DNA of 47,920 nt, taken from contig CAVCFO010000013.1 of NCBI GenBank assembly GCA_963601575.1, positions 1-47,920 on the forward strand, in the 5' to 3' direction. Of this stretch, positions 8,094 to 15,557 are shown piece after piece. Within the stretch, counting starts at the first letter, position 1. Each line of letters begins with the position of its first letter. The notes beneath the pieces were generated by a model, which worked only from the letters and a program-made list of their open reading frames with translations, made no database searches and was not told the DNA's origin. The stretch is from CAG-238 sp963601575. Its GTDB lineage: Bacteria > Bacillota > Clostridia > Peptostreptococcales > Anaerovoracaceae. The position numbers and the translations under genes were made by a program.

Positions 8094-8619
8094 CCTCCTC
8101 GCCGCCTGTGCAATAGGCGCAGATTATGTCCTCAGCAATCGGTAGATCCTTGAGAAATCCGTCCCATACGGAGTCGGCGAGCCTTCCGTCTGCATCCACA
8201 AATGCGGGTTTTTCCCCGTAAAATCCGTCGCCTATATATTTGCCGAAGGCCTCTCGTCTTACCCACAGCCTGAAAAAGCCGGATATTCCATACTTTCGAA
8301 TGTAATTTTGCTCATCCTGCGTAAAATATCGCCTGCTTATTTGCTCATACTTGCAGTCCCTCACCGTCTGCAGGTCAATTCCGCATTCCGCCTCCCCTAC
8401 GATACATACCCACATGTTTTCGCTATGAGACACATTGCAATATACATCCTTTTCGGTTCCGTAGATATATGGTTTGCCTTTTTCCGTGCGGACAAGCAAC
8501 ATGCCGTCACAACCGATTTCGTGAGAGGCGCAGTAGGCACTCACCGCATCGAGAATCAGTCCTTCTCTAAATTCCGGCGATGATAGATCGCCCTCGTAGA
8601 TGTAAATTTTGTATTTCAT
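8071..8619 (-). CDS. 4'-phosphopantetheinyl transferase superfamily protein (Sfp-like)
   Basis: 182 aa from the chosen ATG. It would transfer the phosphopantetheine arm of CoA to an acyl, peptidyl or aryl carrier protein. Motifs are GKPYIY, NVSHSENMWVC (the VSHS motif), ECGIDLQ (metal-binding Asp), RRYFTQDEQNYI, and WVRREAFGKYIGDG in place of the usual W..KEA..K. The start at 8619 has GAGGTG six nt upstream. An upstream in-frame ATG at 8661 lies inside the yerC terminator and is unlikely. It is smaller than Sfp (about 224 aa). The partner carrier protein is not nearby. It overlaps recX by 23 nt. Confidence 0.8.
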   Translation of the reverse strand: MKYKIYIYEGDLSSPEFREGLILDAVSAYCASHEIGCDGMLLVRTEKGKPYIYGTEKDVYCNVSHSENMWVCIVGEAECGIDLQTVRDCKYEQISRRYFTQDEQNYIRKYGISGFFRLWVRREAFGKYIGDGFYGEKPAFVDADGRLADSVWDGFLKDLPIAEDIICAYCTGGEEDDIEICL

Positions 8620-8647
8620 TCTCATCACCTCACATGAAATCATATAG

Positions 8648-8669
8648 AAAAACGCCCGCATCGGGCGTT
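8648..8669 (-). terminator. Intrinsic terminator of yerC
   Basis: Perfect 8-bp stem AACGCCCG/CGGGCGTT with a 3-nt loop, followed on the minus strand by TTTTTC, only 5 nt after the yerC stop. The PPTase gene starts 29 nt further on with no obvious promoter, so it may depend on read-through. Confidence 0.85.
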
Positions 8670-8673
8670 ATGG

Positions 8674-8982
8674 TTACAGGTTTTCTTCTTGTTCTTTTAG
8701 CCTTGCGAGCACTCTTCGGTATCCATCCGCGCCATAAACGAGGCACTTGTTGATTCTGCTGATCGTTGCCGTCGAAGCGCTGGTTAGGTTTTCGATCTCG
8801 TTATATGTCTTCTTCTCGGAGAGCAGCTTGGCAACCTGTAGTCTCTGGGCGATCGCATGGATCTCGTTGATCGTGCAAATGTCCTCGAAAAACCGGTAGC
8901 AATCCTCGATGTCATTGAGTGTAAGCACCGCCTCGAATAATTCGTCAATATCCTCTCTTTTGAATTTTGATTCGTATGCCAT
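8674..8982 (-). CDS. TrpR-like protein YerC/YecD
   Basis: 102 aa, a member of the YerC/YecD branch of the TrpR superfamily. The helix-turn-helix is visible in the C-terminal half: AIAQRLQVAKLLSEKKTYNE, then the TSASTATISRINKCLVYGAD recognition segment. It should bind DNA as a small dimeric repressor. Ligand and target are not known for this family in general. An AAGGAGGGGAG precedes ATG 8982. The gene has its own consensus promoter (9006-9034) and terminator (8648-8669), so it is monocistronic between recJ and the PPTase unit. Confidence 0.9.
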   Translation of the reverse strand: MAYESKFKREDIDELFEAVLTLNDIEDCYRFFEDICTINEIHAIAQRLQVAKLLSEKKTYNEIENLTSASTATISRINKCLVYGADGYRRVLARLKEQEENL

Positions 8983-9005
8983 GGTCTCCCCTCCTTTTCG
9001 ATAGA

Positions 9006-9034
9006 ATTATAACACCAAAAAAAACAATAGTCAA
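9006..9034 (-). promoter_or_regulatory. Consensus promoter of yerC
   Basis: -35 TTGACT (9029-9034) and -10 TATAAT (9006-9011) are spaced by exactly 17 nt in the gap between recJ and yerC. The leader is very short, about 18 nt, just enough for the ribosome binding site. Confidence 0.85.
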
Positions 9035-9040
9035 ACAAAT

Positions 9041-10696
9041 TTAAGTATCACAGCGCTGCATCCATGAGACCATAAGCTGCAGGCGTTTCGTGCCCTGCCA
9101 TATCTGGCAGTCAAGTGAGCCTGCGACGGCTGATGAAAATCCGGAGGTCTGAAGAATATCTGCATATTCCTTCGCCTTGCCGAAGAGGACGCAGCTTATA
9201 CTTTGCCCGCCCTGGGAAATTCTGAATCGAACATGCTGATCCTGCTCGCCCATATATCTAACATCTGAGATTTCAACATCCCTTATGCAAAACATCGGCT
9301 TCGGATTTTGGTTTCCAAACGGCGCCAGCTTTGCAACCGCTTCGGCAAGCTCGATGCTCATATCTTCTACATTTATTTCTAGGTCAAAGGGCTGCTTCTT
9401 CTCGAAAAGCCCCGGGTTTTCTTTTTTGAGCCCTGCCATGTCCGAAAGCAGCCCCATTTTCAGGTCTTCGAAATGCTCCGCATCCATCAGGAAACCGCAG
9501 GCGCCTGCGTGTCCGCCGAATTTTTCGAAATACTCCTCGTGTTTCTTGAGGATGTCGTAGAGGTTCACACCCTCGATGCTCCTTCCGGTGCCCTTGAGAT
9601 ACTGTTTCTCGCAGCCCGACGGGGTGAGCAGGACGGTTGGCCTGTTGTATCGCTCCTTTATCTTGCCTGCCACGATGCCCGTGATGCCCTCGTGAGCATT
9701 TTCCAGGCGCAGCAGAAGGAAATCATCTACCTGTGTAATATTCTCCTCGCAAAGGTCGAATGTCTCCTGCTGGAGTCTCTTTCGCTCGCGATTCTTGCAA
9801 AGAAGATCCATAACTATCCTGTCGACCTCGGGGCTTGCCGCAGGTGCAAGCAGCAGCTTCACCGCCTGAGATGCATCCTCCATCCTGCCGGATGCGTTCA
9901 GATGCGGTGCGATCACAAAGCCTATGTTCTCCGCCGTGATTTCGCCGAGCCTAAGCCCCGCGCCCTCTGCCAGCTTTCGCAGTCCGTATCTATGGCCCAT
10001 ATTGATAACCCTCAAGCCGAATTTTACGAGGGTTCTGTTTTCGTCAAGCATTGGCATTATGTCGCCGATGGTGCCAATCGCCACCAGATCAAGCAGCTCC
10101 GAAAGCACGGACTTCGGGAGGCCTGCCCGTTTCTGAATGAGCTGCGCCGTCTTGAAGGCGACGCCGCAGCCTGAGAGCCCCTTGAATGGATATTCGTCAT
10201 CATTTCGCTTCGGATTTATCAGCAGGCAGTCCGCCCTGTCGTCCGTTATCGTATGATGATCGGTAACAACTATCTTCATGCCAAGCTGCCCGGCATATTC
10301 CACCTCAGCAGGGGAGACGCTTCCGCAATCGACGGTGATGATAAGCCCCGTGCCACTGTCTGCAATATGCCTTACGGCTTGCATGTTCAGCCCGTAGCCC
10401 TCGTCGAACCTCGATGGTATGTAATAATCGAGGCTATCCGGTGAGGCGATCTTTCCGAGAATGTCGAGCATAAGTGCCGTAGCCGTGATGCCGTCCGCAT
10501 CGTAGTCGCCATAGACACATATTTTCGTGCCGCGGGCGATTTCTGCCAATATTAAATCCACCCCCGCCTGCGCATCGGCAAGCAGGGATGGGTCGTATGT
10601 CAGTTTGGGCTTTTCCGAGAGAAATTCCGTAATTTCTGCTTCGGTTGCAATTCCGCGATTATTAAGTAATTCTTTTATTATCTGATAATTTGTCAT
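9041..10696 (-). CDS. recJ: Single-stranded-DNA-specific 5'-3' exonuclease RecJ
   Basis: 551 aa, close to the usual core length. It degrades single-stranded DNA 5' to 3' in recombination and repair. DHH-phosphoesterase motifs are clear: VYGDYDADG at 61-69, ITVDCGS near 120-126, the namesake VTDHHT at 144-149, and INPKRNDDEYPFKGLSGCGV. The DHHA1 part has FGGHAGACGF. A C-terminal OB domain follows (LAPFGNQNPKPMF, FRISQGGQSI). It starts 26 nt after the M23 hydrolase gene and is likely the last gene of the ftsEX operon. No terminator is visible before the yerC promoter. Confidence 0.95.
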   Translation of the reverse strand: MTNYQIIKELLNNRGIATEAEITEFLSEKPKLTYDPSLLADAQAGVDLILAEIARGTKICVYGDYDADGITATALMLDILGKIASPDSLDYYIPSRFDEGYGLNMQAVRHIADSGTGLIITVDCGSVSPAEVEYAGQLGMKIVVTDHHTITDDRADCLLINPKRNDDEYPFKGLSGCGVAFKTAQLIQKRAGLPKSVLSELLDLVAIGTIGDIMPMLDENRTLVKFGLRVINMGHRYGLRKLAEGAGLRLGEITAENIGFVIAPHLNASGRMEDASQAVKLLLAPAASPEVDRIVMDLLCKNRERKRLQQETFDLCEENITQVDDFLLLRLENAHEGITGIVAGKIKERYNRPTVLLTPSGCEKQYLKGTGRSIEGVNLYDILKKHEEYFEKFGGHAGACGFLMDAEHFEDLKMGLLSDMAGLKKENPGLFEKKQPFDLEINVEDMSIELAEAVAKLAPFGNQNPKPMFCIRDVEISDVRYMGEQDQHVRFRISQGGQSISCVLFGKAKEYADILQTSGFSSAVAGSLDCQIWQGTKRLQLMVSWMQRCDT

Positions 10697-10721
10697 TTAT
10701 CTTTTATCTTTTCCGTTCCGA

Positions 10722-11780
10722 TTACTTGAAGTACGACATCGGATCTACATATTCGCCGTTCTTACGAACCTCAAAATGCAGGTGAGGTCCTGTGGATCTG
10801 CCGGTGGAGCCGACCTTGGCTATAACATCTCCGCGAGTTACGGTCTGTCCGTTGCTTACGCAAAGCTCCGATGCGTGTCCGTAAAGTGTTACGATTCCGC
10901 CGCCGTGGTCGATCATTACGCAGTTTCCGTAGCCGCCATACCAGGTTGCCATAATGACGGTTCCGCTGGCCGCGGCCAAAATATTCTTGCCGCTTGAGCA
11001 TCCGATGTCAACACCCGTATGATAGATCCAGGTATTCAAAATCGGGTGGAGCCTGTTTCCGAATGAGCTTGTTATATATGTGCTCGCAGGGCAAGGCCAG
11101 GTGAATTCGCCGCCGACATATTTGCTATTCTGGCTGGTCAGCTTCTTGATCTCGGAGGTGAGCCTGTCGGCCTCGGCCTTGAGGGCATCTTCTTCTTTCT
11201 TGAGAGCCGCCTTCTTTTCTTCGAGAGAGGCCTTCTCTACCGCAAGCTCATCCTTCTGAGCTGCGAGGCTTGCACGCTGCTTTTTCAGCTCGGCCTTGGT
11301 CGCCTCGAGGGCCTTCTGCTCCTTCTCGAGGGTTTCGAGAACCTCCATATCGTTCTTGTAAATTTTCTTGATTATTTCGATATTTGAGACAAATTCGGAG
11401 ATGCTCCCCGATCCGAGAAGCACATCGATGAACCCGAGCGAGCCATTCTTATACATAACCTTCAGGCGCGCGTTGAGATTCTTCTCCTGCTTTTTCATCT
11501 CTTTTTCTTTTTTTTCTATTTTTTCTTCGGTATCAGCGATTTCCTGAGCGGATTTGTTGATCTTTGCCGTGAGGGCATCAACCTTTGCCTGAACATCCTT
11601 TACATCCTGTTCTATATCGGACATCTGCTTGCTGAGCTCGTCCTGCTCCTGCTTTACGTCGCTCAGATCCTCTCTGAGGGATGACTCGGTTGCCGCGAGT
11701 GCAAGGCCGGAGCACGAGAAAACCGTCACCAGTATCATGCACATTATGAGCGCAAAGCCTTTTCTCCCAAATTTCTCCAT
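10722..11780 (-). CDS. CwlO/EnvC-like M23 peptidoglycan hydrolase with coiled-coil regulator domain
   Basis: 352 aa. Residues 1-30 are a signal peptide (LIMCMILVTVFSCSGLALAA). Residues about 35-110 and 145-220 are charged heptad coiled coils separated by a hydrophobic patch (GFIDVLLGSGSISEFVSN), the layout of FtsX-activated hydrolase regulators. Residues about 228-352 are a LytM/M23 domain with the zinc ligands in place: HTGVDIG, YGHASEL and GPHLHFEV. An intact metal site means an active endopeptidase rather than a degenerate EnvC. It lies 21 nt behind ftsX, so FtsEX probably gates this enzyme at the septum or side wall. This is inference from family knowledge and order. Confidence 0.9.
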   Translation of the reverse strand: MEKFGRKGFALIMCMILVTVFSCSGLALAATESSLREDLSDVKQEQDELSKQMSDIEQDVKDVQAKVDALTAKINKSAQEIADTEEKIEKKEKEMKKQEKNLNARLKVMYKNGSLGFIDVLLGSGSISEFVSNIEIIKKIYKNDMEVLETLEKEQKALEATKAELKKQRASLAAQKDELAVEKASLEEKKAALKKEEDALKAEADRLTSEIKKLTSQNSKYVGGEFTWPCPASTYITSSFGNRLHPILNTWIYHTGVDIGCSSGKNILAAASGTVIMATWYGGYGNCVMIDHGGGIVTLYGHASELCVSNGQTVTRGDVIAKVGSTGRSTGPHLHFEVRKNGEYVDPMSYFK

Positions 11781-11801
11781 GTTTTCCCCTTTTCCAATTC
11801 C

Positions 11802-12695
11802 TTATGTATCTAAGAATTTGCGCATCGAAATAATGCTTCCGCATGCGCCTATGCTCATGCCCAGCGCAAGGAATATTATGAGCATATTTACCGTCATGTA
11901 CTCGGTCCCTATCAGCGGCATCGAAACGATGGCAAGCACCTGCGGGCCAATTGAAGCGATCAGCTCCTTATAAATCAATGTTATCAGCCCCGTGGATATG
12001 AGTGCCGAAAACATCCCTATGATTATGCCTTCTGCGAGGAACGGCCCTCTGATGAACCAGTTGGTCGCCCCGACATATTTCATTATGCGGATTTCCTTTG
12101 CACGGGCAAATACCGTAAGCTTGACGGTATTTGAAACTACTACCACAGAAACCACAACCAGGAATGCCATTATGATCAGCGCGCCGGCCTGAATGAAGTT
12201 CGTTATCTTTGTGAGCTTCTCAACTGTTTCCTGATAGTATTGCACATCCTCGATTCCATCCAGGGTTCCGGCAAATGCCGCCACCTCCCCGGCGTTATCT
12301 AGGGATTCTACGCTAATCAGGATCGAAGCCGGAAGCGGGTTGCTCCCGAGGGAATCGAGAAGATATGCACTCTCGCCCCATCTTTCTTTCAAAATCTTAA
12401 GGGCATCGTCCTTGCTGCGGTATTCCACCTCGGTGACGCCTGCGTGAGCCTTTATCTTGGCCATCAACTCCTGTGCCTGCGCCCGGTCCGTATCGTCCAA
12501 GAGATAAACCTCGACCTGGTCATAATCCTGCTTCACAACCTCGGTAAAGAGATTGATATTCATTGTGATTACAAAAAACATTCCCAGGATCAGCAGCATC
12601 GCGAGTATCGAAAATATCGACGCAAGACTCATTCCCTTGTTTCTAAAAATCTGGAGGAAGCCCTGTTTTATGTTATAAAAAAAACTATGCACCAA
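11802..12695 (-). CDS. ftsX: Cell division ABC transporter permease-like protein FtsX
   Basis: 297 aa from a TTG start. It has four transmembrane segments (about residues 22-45, 165-190, 215-240, 265-285) and a large extracellular loop after the first one (VYLLDDTDRAQAQEL to QYYQETVEKL), the FtsX layout. The FtsX domain has FARAKEIRIMKYVGATNWFI. I chose TTG 12695: AAGGAGG lies 9 nt before it, the size is typical and it overlaps ftsE by only 11 nt. An ATG at 12764 would add 23 polar residues and overlap ftsE by 80 nt. Start certainty is moderate. It couples the FtsE ATPase to the downstream hydrolase. Confidence 0.92.
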   Translation of the reverse strand: MVHSFFYNIKQGFLQIFRNKGMSLASIFSILAMLLILGMFFVITMNINLFTEVVKQDYDQVEVYLLDDTDRAQAQELMAKIKAHAGVTEVEYRSKDDALKILKERWGESAYLLDSLGSNPLPASILISVESLDNAGEVAAFAGTLDGIEDVQYYQETVEKLTKITNFIQAGALIIMAFLVVVSVVVVSNTVKLTVFARAKEIRIMKYVGATNWFIRGPFLAEGIIIGMFSALISTGLITLIYKELIASIGPQVLAIVSMPLIGTEYMTVNMLIIFLALGMSIGACGSIISMRKFLDT

Positions 12696-13383
12696 AGTCC
12701 GTTTCCTCCTTATATCCGTATTGTCCCTGTTCGTCTCTGACGATTCTGCCCTGTTCGATGGCAATTACACGCTTGTTCATCCTGTCAACTATATCCTTTG
12801 CGTGGGTGACCATCACGATCGTGGTGCCGCGAAGGTTGATCTGCTCGAGCAAGTCCATGATTTCCCAAGCCGTGCTCGGGTCAAGGTTTCCTGTAGGTTC
12901 GTCTGCGATCAAAACTATCGGATTGTTGACGATAGCCCTTGCGATCGCTACTCTCTGCTGTTCACCTGCGGAAAGCTCATCCGGATACTTGTGCGCCTTG
13001 TCGCTTATTCCTACCAGGCTCAAGATCTGCGGGACCTGCTTTCTGATCTGCCTCGGGGTCTTGTGAAGGACCTCCATGGCAAAGGCAACATTTTCGAAAA
13101 CCGTCTTCTTGGGCAGAAGTCTGAAATCCTGGAACACCGTTCCGATCTTTCTTCTAAAAATCGGTATCTCGCGGTTCGAAAGGCTCGTGACATCGAACCC
13201 GCAGGCCTTTATCTTCCCCTCGTCTGCATCTATTTCTTTCAGTATCAGTTTGATGAAGGTCGACTTGCCTGCGCCGCTTGGGCCGACCAAAAAGACGAAG
13301 TCGCCTTTTTTTATGTCGACGCTGACATCGTCAAGTCCTATATTCGTACGATATTTTTTCGTAACATGATCAAATGTAATCAT
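12685..13383 (-). CDS. ftsE: Cell division ATP-binding protein FtsE
   Basis: 232 aa ABC ATPase. Walker A is GPSGAGKST (about 35-43), the signature is LSAGEQQRVAIARA, Walker B is VLIADEPTG, and the switch His lies in VMVTHAKD. FtsE forms a complex with FtsX in the membrane and uses ATP to activate a peptidoglycan hydrolase. The start YHVTKKYRTN-like segment (MITFDHVTKKYR) is normal. It is the first gene of the ftsE-ftsX-hydrolase-recJ unit. A TATAAT at 13445-13450 about 60 nt upstream is a likely -10 box. Confidence 0.95.
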   Translation of the reverse strand: MITFDHVTKKYRTNIGLDDVSVDIKKGDFVFLVGPSGAGKSTFIKLILKEIDADEGKIKACGFDVTSLSNREIPIFRRKIGTVFQDFRLLPKKTVFENVAFAMEVLHKTPRQIRKQVPQILSLVGISDKAHKYPDELSAGEQQRVAIARAIVNNPIVLIADEPTGNLDPSTAWEIMDLLEQINLRGTTIVMVTHAKDIVDRMNKRVIAIEQGRIVRDEQGQYGYKEETDFGA

Positions 13384-13444
13384 TCTTTCCCTTTCGTAGC
13401 ATAAAAATCAACATATATCTTGTCTTTTCAATGTATACTCATTT

Positions 13445-13450
13445 ATTATA
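13445..13450 (-). promoter_or_regulatory. Possible -10 box of the ftsE operon
   Basis: A TATAAT hexamer stands on the minus strand 62 nt before the ftsE ATG, in an AT-rich gap. No convincing -35 is seen at 16-18 nt, so this is only a candidate. Confidence 0.4.
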
Positions 13451-13490
13451 CTACATTTTACGGCAAAATTAAATAGCAAAATAGCGAATT

Positions 13491-14453
13491 TCACAATATC
13501 GGCAAAAGTTTGCGTATCCTCTGCGCGATGGCAGCCGTTTCGGATACCGCTGCGCTTCTCCCGTTCTTCTCATCGCCTCCCGGCCTTTCGATTGCCTTGA
13601 ATATCGGCATCCCGGCATATTCTGCGCGATAAAATTCTGCCGGGTCTATCATGGGGATGACAAAGTCAAACTTGATCCTCATGAATTTTTCGAGCTGACG
13701 ATGACGAACCTTCGGATTGTCCTTATTCAGCACCCAAAGGCAGGGCGTGGGATTGTTCATCGCCGGCGCGAACCTGCGCCCGGTTCTGATGCGGTTTTCT
13801 CTGATTGTGCGGATAAGCTCCTCACCTGCAATCACGGCAGACGGAAGAGGATCTACCACGCAGATAAGAAGGTCCATCTCCTTTAGACTTTCAGGTGGCG
13901 GCGAGTCGATAACCATATATCTTCCCGGGATCTGCTCGTAGGGGATGCGACCGAATTTTGCCTGTATCCTCGGATTTTTCCTGCGAAAAAGTTCAAAATC
14001 CGTGATTGGATTTTCTATGCAAGGGCTTTCCCCCTCATCTTCTGTCTTCCTCCCGTATGGACTTCTGAGCACCCAGTTTATATTCTCGAAGATATTTCTC
14101 CTGCTCCCTGCGCCAAACCCCTCCTCCCAGCTTGCGAAATAATCGCAAAAGCGTTCCTTTTTGAAGGTGCGCGCCATCGCAAGGCTGTGAATCGCAAGCA
14201 CCTCGCCTCCTCCTGCCTCCACGAAGCATACGCCCTCGCTCTCCTGCGAAAGTTCATAGGCTATGCGTGATGCGATGAATGTGGCTCCCGCGCCGCGGGA
14301 AATTCCGAGGATGCCTATCTTGACCTTCTCTGCGTCCGAAAAGACGCCTTCGCATAGCGACTCCCAGTCCCTATCGCAACGCCTGATGCTATCGAAATGC
14401 CTGATGCTGTCGAAACTCCCGGCAGAGCTGGATTTGCCAAAACCGAGGCTCAT
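13491..14453 (-). CDS. MinD/ParA-like protein with a degenerate P-loop, unknown function
   Basis: 320 aa. After a 40-residue polar start (with an imperfect repeat FDSIRHFDSIRRC), residues 44-65 look like a deviant-Walker-A ATPase strand and loop: VKIGILGISRGAGAT. The signature Lys and the catalytic Lys of K-G-G-x-G-K-T are Arg53 and Ala57, so ATP hydrolysis is doubtful. Later parts resemble the fold: VCFVEAGGGE, YMVIDSPPPESLKEMDLLICV (in part) and CLWVLNKDN. Clostridia commonly carry such proteins with unknown role. It has its own promoter (14519-14547) and lies upstream of ftsE, 107 bp away. An AGAGGAGG lies before ATG 14453. Alternatives are a CpsD-like or a GTPase-like P-loop fold. Confidence 0.7.
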   Translation of the reverse strand: MSLGFGKSSSAGSFDSIRHFDSIRRCDRDWESLCEGVFSDAEKVKIGILGISRGAGATFIASRIAYELSQESEGVCFVEAGGGEVLAIHSLAMARTFKKERFCDYFASWEEGFGAGSRRNIFENINWVLRSPYGRKTEDEGESPCIENPITDFELFRRKNPRIQAKFGRIPYEQIPGRYMVIDSPPPESLKEMDLLICVVDPLPSAVIAGEELIRTIRENRIRTGRRFAPAMNNPTPCLWVLNKDNPKVRHRQLEKFMRIKFDFVIPMIDPAEFYRAEYAGMPIFKAIERPGGDEKNGRSAAVSETAAIAQRIRKLLPIL

Positions 14454-14518
14454 ACTTTTCCCTCCTCTCGCATATTTCGCGGAAATCCCAAAATGTAACT
14501 TTGCGTTTATTTTTACAT

Positions 14519-14547
14519 ATTATATCATCTTCGTTCTTATTTGTAAA
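14519..14547 (-). promoter_or_regulatory. Promoter of the degenerate P-loop protein gene
   Basis: -35 TTTACA (14542-14547) and -10 TATAAT (14519-14524) with a 17-nt spacer. The predicted start near 14512 leaves a leader of about 58 nt containing AGAGGAGG. Confidence 0.75.
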
Positions 14548-14608
14548 CACTTTTCCCAAAATATGTTTGTCTAAAAAACGCTGCTGCGCATGAATCGAAA
14601 TTGTGCAT

Positions 14609-14685
14609 AAGAAAGTCGGCTTCGCCGATCAGATTTTTAGCGGTAGACTTTCTTGTTATTCCGGAAATATCGAAACGATATTTCC
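14609..14685. repeat. Composite inverted-repeat element
   Basis: Two perfect dyads sit side by side. The first pairs AAGAAAGTC (14609-14617) with GACTTTCTT (14646-14654) and encloses a small TCGGC-TTC-GCCGA hairpin. The second is GGAAATATCG-AAA-CGATATTTCC (14663-14685), a 10-bp stem. Neither is followed by a T tract of its own. The element separates the J-domain terminator from the next promoter in a 351-bp gene-free stretch. It may be a REP/MITE-like dispersed repeat; copy number cannot be judged here. Confidence 0.55.
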
Positions 14686-14693
14686 TACATGAT

Positions 14694-14719
14694 AAAAAAG
14701 ACGCTCCCTTTGGCGTCTT
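14694..14719 (-). terminator. Terminator of the DUF5685 / J-domain unit
   Basis: 7-bp stem AAGACGC/GCGTCTT with an 8-nt loop, followed on the minus strand by TTTTTT. It lies 86 nt after the J-domain gene stop. Confidence 0.8.
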
Positions 14720-14804
14720 CTTTGCTTTCATATTTCTTATTTTTTTCGCGTTCTGGAGTTCAATTTGCAATTTTTGCATTTTTTGGAAATACGGCGAGTT
14801 TTGG

Positions 14805-15557
14805 CTAGATGCAGCAGATTATCGGAAGGCCCATATGTCCGCCGCCGCTGCAGCACATGCTCATGCAAACTGCCGCCGCGCATGCCTGCATGCAATAGTT
14901 ACTTCCCTGCATGGACGGATTGCCACCGTAGCGCGCGCTGCGCTGCTGGTAGCGGCTTTCGCCGCCTGTGAGCCCGTTCAGAAGCGAGCGATAATATGGA
15001 TTGTCCGGTTCGAACTCGCAAGCGATCCTCGCATGGTCAAGCGCGATGGCGTTGTTGCCGACGCGATAATTCGCAAAGGCGCTATAATAATACCACGGCC
15101 CGCGCCTGTCTTCGACCTGCTCGAGCACATTCAGACCCTCTCTGTAATATCCATTCCGGATGTAGCCGATAGCAGAGCGCATATATTGCTCGTCCTTGGT
15201 TTCCGTCCGCTGGTCCTGGGCGCCCTGCCCATAGCCCCCGAAGCCCTGGCTGCCGCCGAATCCCCAGAAGTCTCCAAATCCGCCGAAACCGCCAAAGCCA
15301 CCGAAGCCGCCGAAATTATCCGCTTCGCCCTGCCCATAGCCTCCGTAGCCCTGCTGCGGCGCTGCCTTGCCTTGCTTCTGATCCATAATCATGCTATATG
15401 CCTGCTGAACTTCTTTGAACTTTTCCTCCAGTTCCTTTTGGTTCGGCTTTCCGACATTGGCATCCGGGTGATATTTGCGGCTCAGCGCCCTGTATGCTTT
15501 TTTTATTTCATCCTCGGTGGCGTCATACGAAACGCCCAGAACTTTATAGGGATCCAT
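14805..15557 (-). CDS. J-domain protein with Gly/Phe repeats and a Cys-rich tail
   Basis: 250 aa. Residues 1-62 are a J domain (MDPYKVLGVSYDATEDEIKK, HPD at 30-32) that should stimulate a DnaK-type Hsp70. Residues about 70-115 are a Gly/Phe-rich run with GGF repeated four to five times. Residues 120-205 look like a TPR-type helical part (MRSAIGYIRNGYYREGLNVL, ALDHARIACEFEPDNPYYRS). The last 30 residues are Cys-rich (CMQACAAAVCMSMCC, then IICCI), which suggests metal binding or membrane or acyl contact. It lacks DnaJ's zinc-finger and client-binding domains, so it is a specialised co-chaperone. Its start overlaps the end of the DUF5685 gene by 14 nt, so the two are coupled. Confidence 0.85.
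   Translation of the reverse strand: MDPYKVLGVSYDATEDEIKKAYRALSRKYHPDANVGKPNQKELEEKFKEVQQAYSMIMDQKQGKAAPQQGYGGYGQGEADNFGGFGGFGGFGGFGDFWGFGGSQGFGGYGQGAQDQRTETKDEQYMRSAIGYIRNGYYREGLNVLEQVEDRRGPWYYYSAFANYRVGNNAIALDHARIACEFEPDNPYYRSLLNGLTGGESRYQQRSARYGGNPSMQGSNYCMQACAAAVCMSMCCSGGGHMGLPIICCI

Noticed and set aside
9473..10174. Plus-strand frame of 233 aa
   Set aside because: Antisense shadow of recJ.
12696..12764. ATG 12764 as the ftsX start
   Set aside because: It would overlap ftsE by 80 nt and add a polar extension; TTG 12695 has a perfect ribosome site and the normal length.
12721..13404. Plus-strand frame of 227 aa
   Set aside because: Antisense shadow of ftsE.
14537..14779. Minus-strand frame of 80 aa over the inverted-repeat element
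   Set aside because: It runs through a terminator and two dyads and lacks a ribosome site; the conserved-looking text is more likely due to the DNA repeat.
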